A stretch of DNA of 7,611 nucleotides from Rhizobiaceae bacterium. Its GTDB lineage: Bacteria; Pseudomonadota; Alphaproteobacteria; Rhizobiales; Rhizobiaceae. The position numbers were made by a program, and so were the translations under genes. Positions 1-6,384 of the stretch are shown here, piece after piece (position 1 is the first letter of the stretch; every line of letters begins with the position of its first letter). The notes beneath the pieces were generated by a model that was given only the letters and a program-made list of their open reading frames with translations, was not told where the DNA came from and made no database searches. The stretch lies in the NCBI GenBank assembly GCA_004299545.1, contig SCRB01000552.1, forward strand, positions 1 to 7,611, given 5' to 3'.

Positions 1-1616
1 GGCCGCAGGCGCGAGGCGATGCACACGCCGCTATCGTCGCTATGATGGTCGTAGAGCGAACAGCCGAGCTCCGGATGCTCATGCAGGTAAAGCGTCGTCG
101 CATCGATCGTGGTGAAGACGCCGCGAACATTCTCGCCCTCGCGCCACTCGAGATGGTGGTGGGTGTTGCTGTAGGCCCAGTAGCTTGCCGTCGGCAGGAT
201 CAGCGCCATGGGCGCCTTCGCCGTTCCTCTTGGCGGACGGACAGCGAAGGGAATGTACTCGCATTCGCCCTCGCATTCGAGTCGTGCGCAGTAGAGCCCG
301 CTCTTCAATGTCTCTGGAACGTCGAACCGGAAATCTGTTTCCCACCCGCAATCATGAAGGTCGTCGTCGTGGAAATGGATCGCGCCGTAATGATCCGGCT
401 TGTGGACCCAGTTGTATTCGGTACCGTCCCAGTTCCACCCCTTCATCGCTCGCGTCGGTAGATTGACGGTGTGGGCGTGACGGCCGTTGCCGGAGGTGTC
501 GACGATATTGGTCGTCGGAATGTCCCGGCTGAAATCCCAACGGGCGAGAAGGGGCACGTCGGACGGTGGAACTCCGCTCGCTGCGACGGCACCCACTTCG
601 GCGTCGTTCAGGGCTCGGGCCATGACGGTTGGACTGTCGATCTTTCCATTGAAATGCGCGCTAGCCGCGCCATCGGCACCGTATCCGGCGGCGATGCGAA
701 AAGCGCTCCAGTCGGGTCGGGCGAGCGAGGGGACGACGCTTCGCGCCGTGGCGCTGGTGTCACCGCGCTGTGCGTATTCCAACAGCGGGCGCTGGATCAC
801 GCACGCCTTGCCGGTGGCTGCGTCGTAGCTGGCGCAGACGAGATACCAGTGACGTTCCAGCAGCGGTACGCCCGTGGCTACGATATGCTCACCGACACGC
901 AATGCGAGGCCGCGTCCCGATTCGATTACCATGGCGCAGGAGGGCGAGCCCATGACGATCTGCCGGCGCCCGAGACCGGGGGTCGTCGGCCAGATATAGG
1001 CACAGAAAGCAAAGCCGCCTTTCTCCGGATCTGGCAGTGGATCGACCTGGACATAGGAACCAGTCACGGCCAACTGCCGACGCCCGGCATATTCGCCGTC
1101 AAGTGGCGTGGAAATCGGCTCGGCCTTGTGCCCGATGCTTGCGTTGTCGCCGCAGATCAGCCTCTCGAAGCTCAGCCTGTAAGGCGCCTCGGCGCTGATC
1201 TTGAAGGCGATCGGGGAGCCTGCCTCGACGCTGAACCTATCGGCGTAGCCGAGCACGGCGCGTCGTGTCAGCCCGGTGCGCAAGGTGCCAGACTCCGGCA
1301 GTGGCGGCTCGCCGTCGAGGTCCAGGGGCACGCCCGTATGCTGACGCCAGCGGGCCCGGAATATCGCCCATTGCGCGGCTTGCGCGTCGGAGAACTCTGC
1401 CCCTTCAAAGACCTCGATTGCCGAGCCCTTCCTGCCGGTGCTACGCGCTAGCACATAGGGGCCGCCGCGCTGCGGTTGGACGGCAATGATGCGCTCCTCG
1501 AACCGGTCCCAGCGCAAGATCTTCAGAAGCTTCTGAAGCTCCGCGCTGTGCGGCCCGACGGGACGGTCTCGATATTCCCGCGCAAGGTCTGTGCGCGAGG
1601 GGTCGATCTTATGCAT
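1..1616 (-). CDS. N,N-dimethylformamidase-type amidohydrolase, large subunit with small-subunit-like N-terminal extension (3' end outside window)
   Basis: This frame is open from ATG 1616 to the left edge: 538 complete codons and no stop. An in-frame TGA three codons before the ATG limits the start, and the upstream gene stops 21 bases earlier. The family hydrolyses N-substituted formamides (DMF to dimethylamine and formate) with a mononuclear iron site. From about residue 118 the protein follows the remembered Paracoccus/Alcaligenes DmfA2 sequence from its first residues: GYADRFSVEAG near 123, a LamG-like beta-sandwich at about 200-345, LARWDFS at 357, KGWNWDGTEYNW at 392, GAIHFHDDDL at 411, PPRGTAKAP at 461. 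Of the iron ligands described for DMFase (two Tyr and one Glu), the tyrosines appear as Y482 in SYWAYSN and Y522 in CSLYDHH; the Glu would lie beyond the edge. Residues 1-117 have no counterpart in DmfA2 and resemble DmfA1. The family is secure; the substrate is unknown, so no gene symbol is given. Confidence 0.88.
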   Translation of the reverse strand, partial: MHKIDPSRTDLAREYRDRPVGPHSAELQKLLKILRWDRFEERIIAVQPQRGGPYVLARSTGRKGSAIEVFEGAEFSDAQAAQWAIFRARWRQHTGVPLDLDGEPPLPESGTLRTGLTRRAVLGYADRFSVEAGSPIAFKISAEAPYRLSFERLICGDNASIGHKAEPISTPLDGEYAGRRQLAVTGSYVQVDPLPDPEKGGFAFCAYIWPTTPGLGRRQIVMGSPSCAMVIESGRGLALRVGEHIVATGVPLLERHWYLVCASYDAATGKACVIQRPLLEYAQRGDTSATARSVVPSLARPDWSAFRIAAGYGADGAASAHFNGKIDSPTVMARALNDAEVGAVAASGVPPSDVPLLARWDFSRDIPTTNIVDTSGNGRHAHTVNLPTRAMKGWNWDGTEYNWVHKPDHYGAIHFHDDDLHDCGWETDFRFDVPETLKSGLYCARLECEGECEYIPFAVRPPRGTAKAPMALILPTASYWAYSNTHHHLEWREGENVRGVFTTIDATTLYLHEHPELGCSLYDHHSDDSGVCIASRLR

Positions 1617-1637
1617 GTGGCGATGTCATCCGGGATA

Positions 1638-2682
1638 TCAGTGCAATTGGCGGGACATGTTGTCATAGAGCTTCTGCAGCGGCCCGGGGCCGTTGAAGCA
1701 GCCTTCGTCGACCAGCTTGTCATCTCCGATCCAGAGTGACTGATCGAACACCACCCCGTCGGGATGGTTCTCGCCGCCGCCCGGCTCCCACCAAGGCAGG
1801 CCCATGCCGATGGCGTTGCTGCCAGGCACGCGGATATCCTCGATGAACTGGCGCTGCGTCATCATTGCCGCGGGGTGGAAGCCCAAGGTGAAGTGGATGA
1901 AGTTGCCGTAGTCATTCCCGCCACCGGCGCGCTTCAGTGCCCGGTCGAAGCTGATTCTATCCTCGATGCCGCCACCCGAAATGTGTTGGATGGTGCCATC
2001 CGCCTGAATGGTGATGGGCTTGCGCAGGCTGCGGTAATATTCATCGAACAGGGCTTGGATGACGATCCTGCCCTTCACGCTTTCCATTATCGGATAGAAG
2101 CTCTGTGCGCCTGGAACCGTGTACATGCCGGGTTTGGAACTGACGCTCCTGCGCGCCACCTTGATCTTGTCCAGCGTCATCGTTACGTCGGTGCCGAGCG
2201 GACAGGTGAAACGCACTGTCTCACCCTCGGCGGAGCCGAAATGCTCGGCCAGCGCGACGTTGAATGCCATCATGGCCTCGAAATCGACGCAGCCGTAAAG
2301 CCGCTCGAACGTTTCGGCCGAGGACAGCGACAGCAGGCAGTAGCGCGTGCGCCCCTTCTCCATAGAGGCCGAATGTCCGCCGGAACCAGCATGATAAGGA
2401 AAGCACAGGTCGAACCAGACGTCGGATTCCAGCATGGCCGCCTTGAGTGTGTCCGGGACGTAGGGATCCGACATACCCCCCTTGGTAGGGCAGCACCGGC
2501 GACAGGGCGACGAGGGGCTTGGCGCCTGCCCGCGACACCGCGCCTGCGATCGCATCCAGAAGCTGCGTCTCTGCCTGGTAGTCCGCCGTGATCAGCACGC
2601 TCTCGCCCGAAGCCACGGCGAAGCTTTTGGTGACCAGCGTGTCGGCGGCGCGCAGCAGCCGCGGGGAGGTCAGTGTCGACAT
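1638..2682 (-). pseudogene. M29 aminopeptidase / NicX-like metalloprotein, interrupted by a one-base frameshift
   Basis: Two overlapping frames make one protein. The first starts at ATG 2682, with GAAGGA seven bases upstream, and reads well to LPYQGG (residue 69). The second continues with MSDPYVPDTL and ends at TGA 1638. Removing one G from the six-G run gives a continuous 347-residue protein, close to NicX (about 350). The superfamily contains leucyl aminopeptidases (AmpS/PepS type, M29) and the iron enzyme 2,5-dihydroxypyridine dioxygenase NicX, which shares the fold. Metal-site candidates are kept: H263 in FIHFTLGF and H306-x-D308 in ENHPDGV, matching the His and His-x-Asp pattern of NicX and M29. 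The gene follows livF after 29 bases and precedes the amidohydrolase by 21, so it is probably cotranscribed with both. The coding quality of both halves argues for a recent mutation or a sequencing error. Peptidase or ring-cleaving activity cannot be decided here. Confidence 0.8.
2476..2481 (-). other. G6 homopolymer at the frameshift
   Basis: The coding strand reads CAA GGGGGG T ATG. With five Gs the frame would be Gln-Gly-Gly-Met-Ser-Asp-Pro and would join the two halves of the M29/NicX-like gene exactly. With six Gs the first frame continues as Gly-Gly-Tyr-Val-Gly and loses family resemblance until its stop at 2221. The ATG right after the run is only one base from the G tract, too close for that tract to serve as its ribosome binding site, so an independent second cistron is unlikely. 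Confidence 0.75.
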
Positions 2683-2689
2683 AGGTCAT

Positions 2690-2695
2690 TCCTTC
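2690..2695 (-). promoter_or_regulatory. Ribosome binding site that sets the start of the M29/NicX-like gene
   Basis: GAAGGA on the coding strand lies seven bases before ATG 2682. A second ATG (2689) directly abuts this site and reads a different frame with no family resemblance, so the spacing supports 2682 as the real start. Confidence 0.65.
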
Positions 2696-2711
2696 GTTGT
2701 TACAACTACAC

Positions 2712-3422
2712 TCAGGTTCCCAGATATGCGTTCTGGACGAACGCGTCGGCGAGCAGATCCCTGCCGGCGCCCTCGAGGATGATCTTCCCCTTGTCAAGCA
2801 CGTAGGCGTAGGAGGCGATGTCGAGCGAGGCGCGGGCGTTCTGCTCAATCAGCAGGATCGACACACCGGAAGCCGCGATTTCGACGATGAGTTCGAAGAT
2901 ACCGCGCACCAGCTTCGGCATGATGCCGAGAGAGGGTTCGTCGAGCATGAGAAGGCGCGGCTCGGCCATCAGGCCGCGCGCGATCGCGAGCATCTGCTGC
3001 TCACCGCCGCTCAGCGAACCGGCGAGCTGGCTGCGCCGCTCCTTTAGTCGCGGAAAAGTGGTGAAGCACTTTTCCAGAAGTTCCGCCACGCGCTGCTGGC
3101 GGTTTTCCTTGTAGGCGCCCATCAGCAGGTTTTCCTGGATTGTCATGCGCGAAAACACCCGCCGCCCCTCCGGCACGAGCACGACGCCGTGTCGCATGAC
3201 CTTGTGGGTCGGCAGGCCCGAGAGGAGCACGCCGTCGAACGAGACGCTGCCGCTGGCTGGCATCAGCGCGCCGGCTATTACCTTGGCGGTGGTCGTCTTG
3301 CCGGCGCCGTTGGACCCCAGCAGCGTGACGATCGCACCCGGCTCCGCCCGCAGGGACGCGCCGGCCAGGGCGCGCGCCCCGCCATAGGCGAAGTAAATGT
3401 TGTCGACCTCCAGCCCCTTCAT
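2712..3422 (-). CDS. livF: Branched-chain amino acid-type ABC transporter ATP-binding protein LivF
   Basis: One of the two cytoplasmic ATPases that power uptake by the LivHM channel. The 236-residue length is normal for LivF. Visible motifs are Walker A GSNGAGKT at 36-43, the LivF-type VPEGRRVFSRMTIQENL stretch from about 83, an intact signature LSGGE at 137-141, Walker B LLMLDEP at 157-163, and LIEQN at 191-195. The switch histidine is replaced by Gln in that last motif, as is usual in LivF. The start ATG overlaps the livG stop as ATGA and has GGAG ten bases upstream inside livG, so translational coupling is likely. It lies fourth in the livHMGF block and 29 bases ahead of the M29/NicX-like gene. 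The family and role are clear; the ligand is set by the binding protein and could be an amide rather than leucine. Confidence 0.95.
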   Translation of the reverse strand: MKGLEVDNIYFAYGGARALAGASLRAEPGAIVTLLGSNGAGKTTTAKVIAGALMPASGSVSFDGVLLSGLPTHKVMRHGVVLVPEGRRVFSRMTIQENLLMGAYKENRQQRVAELLEKCFTTFPRLKERRSQLAGSLSGGEQQMLAIARGLMAEPRLLMLDEPSLGIMPKLVRGIFELIVEIAASGVSILLIEQNARASLDIASYAYVLDKGKIILEGAGRDLLADAFVQNAYLGT

Positions 3423-4138
3423 GTCATCGGCACTCCGAGATATGCGTCGATCACGGCCTGATCGGCGAAGACTTCGTCCGCCGTGCCGTCGGCGATCTGC
3501 CGACCCGCCTCGATGACGATGACGCGGTCGGAGACGCTGCGCACAGCCTTGAGATCGTGCTCCACCAGAAGCACCGTGATTCCCGAATCGCGGATCCGCA
3601 GCAGCACCTCGCTCAGTTCCCGCGTTTCGGTGTCGTTCAGCCCGGCGCAGGGTTCGTCGGCCAGCAGGAGAAGCGGCCGCGCCGCGATCGCACGGGCGAT
3701 TTCCAGGCGTCGCAGATTGCCGATGCTGAGCGTGCGGGCCTGCTGCGCGGCGACCGGACGCAGATTGCAGATGTCGAGGGCCTGGTGAGTCACCGTGTCG
3801 ACGTCACGCTCGCCGGCGCGGCCGAAATTGGCAGCCACGAGCACGTTCTCGCGCAGGCTGAGTTCCGGGAACGGCTTTGATATCTGGAAGGCTCGGGCGA
3901 TACCTCGTCGGCAGATGTGGTAGGGCGCCAAGCCGGTGATTGTCTCACCGCGGAACGCAACGCGTCCCTCAGTCGGTTTCAGATAACCCGAAATGATGTT
4001 GAACAATGTCGACTTGCCGGCGCCGTTCGGACCGACGATGCTGGTTATACTGCGTTCGGTCACCTCGAAGGAGATGCCGTCGATGACGCGCAGGCCCGCG
4101 AACCGCTTGCCGACCCCCTCGAGGCTCAGGATACTCAT
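3419..4138 (-). CDS. livG: Branched-chain amino acid-type ABC transporter ATP-binding protein LivG
   Basis: The second ATPase of the transporter, expected to pair with LivF under the LivHM membrane dimer. At 239 residues it is slightly shorter than E. coli LivG (about 255). Walker A is GPNGAGKS at 36-43, the LivG-type GIARAFQ follows at 79-85, Walker B LLLLADEP is at 156-163 and the switch-His motif LVEHD is at 191-195. The ABC signature is degenerate, LSIGN at 137-141 in place of LSGGQ, followed by LRRLEIARA. LivG and related ATPases often diverge here, so this need not mean loss of function, and the dimer still has one canonical signature from LivF. The start has GGAGG at 4146-4150, seven bases upstream, and overlaps the livM stop as ATGA. 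Confidence 0.95.
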   Translation of the reverse strand: MSILSLEGVGKRFAGLRVIDGISFEVTERSITSIVGPNGAGKSTLFNIISGYLKPTEGRVAFRGETITGLAPYHICRRGIARAFQISKPFPELSLRENVLVAANFGRAGERDVDTVTHQALDICNLRPVAAQQARTLSIGNLRRLEIARAIAARPLLLLADEPCAGLNDTETRELSEVLLRIRDSGITVLLVEHDLKAVRSVSDRVIVIEAGRQIADGTADEVFADQAVIDAYLGVPMT

Positions 4139-5130
4139 GTCCGCGCCTCCGATCCCGTGGCTCTCCGCGCCAGGCCCGGCAGCCGGTTGCGCAGGCCTAT
4201 GATACCCGTGGGCGCGGCGATGACGATGAAGACCAAGATTGCGCCGGTAACCAGAAAATGCAGGTGCAGAAGGCCGCCGAGTACGACTTGCGTGATGAAG
4301 ATCATGATGGCGGCGCCGATGAAGGGGCCGGCCACCGTGCCGAGCCCGCCGACCATGCTGAACAGGATTAGGTTCAAGCTGATATCGATGCGGAACACGG
4401 TGTCGGTCGTGATGAAGGCCAGGCTATAGGCATAGAGGACGCCGCCGATGGAGGTCAGCACTGCACTCAGCACGAAGGCGAGCAGCTTGTAGCGCTCGGT
4501 GGGGATGCCGAGCATGGCCGCCGTGTCCTCGTCCTGGCCTACGCAGGTCAGCCCCATGCCGATCCGCGAGCGCTTGACCCATACGAAGATCGCGACATTG
4601 GCGACCGCGAAGAGAAGGAACAAAAGATAAAAGGTCTGGACGCTGTTGAGGCCCGGAACGGCGATGCGCTGCAGGACGAAGCCCATCGAACCCTGGAAGA
4701 TGTCAAACGTCTTGCTGACCTCGCCGAGGACCTGCGCCAGCGCCAGCATGGCGATGGCGAAATAGGTGCCTCTGAGGCGCAGCACCGGCATAGCCATAAC
4801 CGCGGCCACGGCGAAATTGATCAGCGCCGCCAGCGCCAGGCCGAGCAACAGCTTCACCGGGCCGGATATCCCGTGCCCGAGCGCCTGCGCCAGCAAGCCT
4901 GCGGTGAAGGCCCCGAGTCCGAAGAAGGCGGCGTGGCCGAAGCTCCAGTATTGTGTGAAACCACCGAGTAGGCTCCAGGCGAGAGCGACGCCGCCGAACA
5001 GCAGCACCTGCTGCGCCAGGCGCAGCTGGAAGGAAGAGGCGACGAAGGGCAGCAGCACGAGGAGGATCAACACCGCTGCCGCCCCAAGCCATTCCCAGCC
5101 CGTTATCCGCTTATTGAACGCACCCATCAT
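4135..5130 (-). CDS. livM: Branched-chain amino acid-type ABC transporter permease LivM
   Basis: An inner-membrane permease subunit, partner of LivH. It has 331 residues with hydrophobic segments at about 13-33, 38-57, 68-84, 92-115, 122-136, 165-185, 215-237, 250-282 and 290-306. Family landmarks are WSFGHAAFFGLGAF at 62-75, LRGTYFAIAMLALAQ at 119-133, the cytoplasmic coupling loop GQDEDTAAMLGIPT at 198-211 that should contact the ATPases, and MVGGLGTVAGPFIGA at 259-273. Two adjacent ATGs begin the gene; the first (5130) is chosen because AAAGGG lies five bases upstream and because it overlaps the livH stop as ATGA. The short Arg-rich tail after about 314 is cytoplasmic. Nothing is truncated. 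Confidence 0.95.
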   Translation of the reverse strand: MMGAFNKRITGWEWLGAAAVLILLVLLPFVASSFQLRLAQQVLLFGGVALAWSLLGGFTQYWSFGHAAFFGLGAFTAGLLAQALGHGISGPVKLLLGLALAALINFAVAAVMAMPVLRLRGTYFAIAMLALAQVLGEVSKTFDIFQGSMGFVLQRIAVPGLNSVQTFYLLFLLFAVANVAIFVWVKRSRIGMGLTCVGQDEDTAAMLGIPTERYKLLAFVLSAVLTSIGGVLYAYSLAFITTDTVFRIDISLNLILFSMVGGLGTVAGPFIGAAIMIFITQVVLGGLLHLHFLVTGAILVFIVIAAPTGIIGLRNRLPGLARRATGSEART

Positions 5131-6011
5131 ACCGACCCTTTATAGGCACTGCCGAGCAGACCGTTGGGACGCAGGATCAGCATGAGGAACAGGGTCCCGA
5201 AGATAAAGACGTTGGGATAAAGCGAGCCGACATATTGCGAGGAGAAGGTGCTGATGGCGCCAAGCAGCAGGCCTCCGAGCAGCGCGCCCATCGGACTGCC
5301 GACGCCACCAAGGACGACGACGACGAAGGCGTTCAGTGTCCAGTAGTTGTCGTCAGAGGGAACGAATGGATTGATCAGGCCAATGATGATGCCGGAAGCG
5401 CCGGCGAAGGCGGCCGAAAGCCCGAAGGTGGATGCATAGACGTTGTCGACGTCGATGCCGCAGAGGCCGGCGGCGAAATCCTCCTGCGCCGTGGCGCGCA
5501 TGGCGCGGCCGAGCTTGGTCCGGTAGAGGAGGAATGACAGCAGGCCGAGCAACACGAGGCTGGCGATGAGCCCGGTAGCGCGCGCGCCGTCGATCAGGAC
5601 GCTGCCCCAGTGAAGCGTCGGCAGCAGCCAGGACGACGACAGCGTCTGCACGTTCGGACCAAAGGCGAGCAAGATCAGGTCGCGCAGCATCAGGCTGATG
5701 CCGAAGGTGATAAGCAGGCTGCTCATCAGCGAACCGCGGCGCACGGCCGCGGCGACCAGTGTGCGTTGCAGCAGATAGCCACCGACATATAGGACGATGA
5801 CCGTTATCGGCAGCGCGGCCAACGGGTCGATGCCGGTCTCGCGGCCGATTGCCAGCCCGATATAGGCCCCGATGAGCACGAATATGCCGTGCGCGAGGTT
5901 GATGATCCCAAGCACGCCGAAGATCAGCGAGAAGCCCGCCGCCGAAAGAGCGAAGATGCCGCCCAGGATCAGCCCGTCGACCAGGGTTTGAGCAAGTATC
6001 ACTCCGTTCAT
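5127..6011 (-). CDS. livH: Branched-chain amino acid-type ABC transporter permease LivH
   Basis: The first membrane subunit of the importer, 294 residues, a normal LivH length. The frame is open further upstream to 6167, but those 52 residues are Pro/Arg-rich and unlike any permease, while MNGVILAQTLVDGLILGG from ATG 6011 is the typical LivH beginning and has GAGG five bases upstream. Landmarks are GFSLIFGVLGIINLAHG at 26-42, the coupling loop RATAQEDFAAGLCGID at 172-187, VVVLGGVGSPMGALLGG at 231-247 and the C-terminal LRPNGLLG at 280-287. Hydrophobic helices span roughly 5-35, 38-56, 64-85, 95-117, 145-163, 193-214, 225-256 and 262-281. The gap of 373 bases to the upstream binding-protein gene may lower its expression relative to that protein. 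Confidence 0.95.
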   Translation of the reverse strand: MNGVILAQTLVDGLILGGIFALSAAGFSLIFGVLGIINLAHGIFVLIGAYIGLAIGRETGIDPLAALPITVIVLYVGGYLLQRTLVAAAVRRGSLMSSLLITFGISLMLRDLILLAFGPNVQTLSSSWLLPTLHWGSVLIDGARATGLIASLVLLGLLSFLLYRTKLGRAMRATAQEDFAAGLCGIDVDNVYASTFGLSAAFAGASGIIIGLINPFVPSDDNYWTLNAFVVVVLGGVGSPMGALLGGLLLGAISTFSSQYVGSLYPNVFIFGTLFLMLILRPNGLLGSAYKGSV

Positions 6012-6031
6012 TACCGCCTCGCGATGCCGGG

Positions 6032-6053
6032 TCGTGGACTCACGAATTTCGTG
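6032..6053. repeat. Overlapping inverted repeats upstream of livH
   Basis: The plus strand reads TCGTG-gact-CACGAA-t-TTCGTG. CACGAA/TTCGTG (6041-6053) is a perfect six-base dyad around one central base, and its left arm can also pair with TCGTG (6032-6036). The block lies 21 to 42 bases before the livH ATG. It could be an operator or a pair of mutually exclusive mRNA hairpins near the ribosome binding site. A short dyad like this can also occur by chance. Confidence 0.35.
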
Positions 6054-6147
6054 CTCTGGAGGCTGGCCCGCGCCGGGACCGCATATGGAAAGGGCTTCGA
6101 GCAGCGAAGGACGAGGGTGATGGACCTGCGGCGCATACCATGATGAG

Positions 6148-6181
6148 GGGCAGGGGCGGCTTTGCACATTGCCGCCTGCCC
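6148..6181 (-). promoter_or_regulatory. Intercistronic GC-rich stem-loop
   Basis: On the minus strand GGGCAGGCGGC faces GCCGCCCCTGCCC across a 10-base loop. The arms pair as seven plus four base pairs, with a two-base bulge in the distal arm. No U run follows, so it is not a classic intrinsic terminator. Stem-loops between a binding-protein gene and its permease genes commonly protect the upstream mRNA from 3' exonucleases or attenuate read-through, which yields more binding protein than permease. That role is inferred. Confidence 0.5.
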
Positions 6182-6384
6182 TTGGCCGCGGTGGTCAGAG
6201 ACGGTGGCCAGTCGGGTGGCGTTCCAGCCGGCAGCGCTCAGTGGTCCCGGATTTCGCCGCATTGCGGTCGTTCGACGATGCCGTCCGCCTCCATACCATT
6301 GCCCGTTGCACGAGAATGAATTCATCGCCGAAACGCCCTCCAGACCGATTACCGTACGGCGGATGCCACGCCGAAAGCTCGTGT

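Larger units (their letters stand above)
6012..6384 (-). other. Intergenic region between the binding-protein gene and livH
   Basis: These 373 bases hold no convincing gene. A frame of 104 codons (6325 to 6011) ends in TAATG on the livH start, but its product is Arg/Pro-rich and shows no family resemblance, so it is taken as a chance frame. The region contains one strong stem-loop (6148-6181) and a cluster of inverted repeats near livH (6032-6053). I see no clear -35/-10 promoter and no stem followed by a U run on the minus strand, so read-through from the binding-protein gene into livHMGF is likely. Confidence 0.6.

Noticed and set aside
471..1451. Plus-strand open frame of 326 codons
   Set aside because: It lies antisense to the dimethylformamidase-like gene, whose minus-strand translation matches a known family throughout. 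The plus-strand product has no recognisable motif.
1638..2475. Independent gene starting at ATG 2475 after the frameshift
   Set aside because: The G tract is one base from this ATG, too close for initiation, and the protein would lack the N-terminal domain that is well preserved in the preceding frame.
1764..2591. Plus-strand open frame of 275 codons
   Set aside because: It is antisense to the M29/NicX-like gene and is a by-product of GC-rich codon use; the product is His/Ala/Arg-rich without family features.
3419..4138. LivG signature LSIGN as evidence of an inactive ATPase
   Set aside because: LivG-type ATPases often have a divergent signature, and Walker A, Walker B and the switch histidine are all intact.
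6012..6167. Upstream extension of LivH by 52 residues
   Set aside because: The extra residues are Pro/Arg-rich and unlike LivH. ATG 6011 has a ribosome binding site and gives the standard family N-terminus.
6011..6325. Small gene of 104 codons coupled to livH by TAATG
   Set aside because: The composition is that of untranslated GC-rich DNA, it spans a strong stem-loop, and no family resemblance or clear ribosome binding site was seen.
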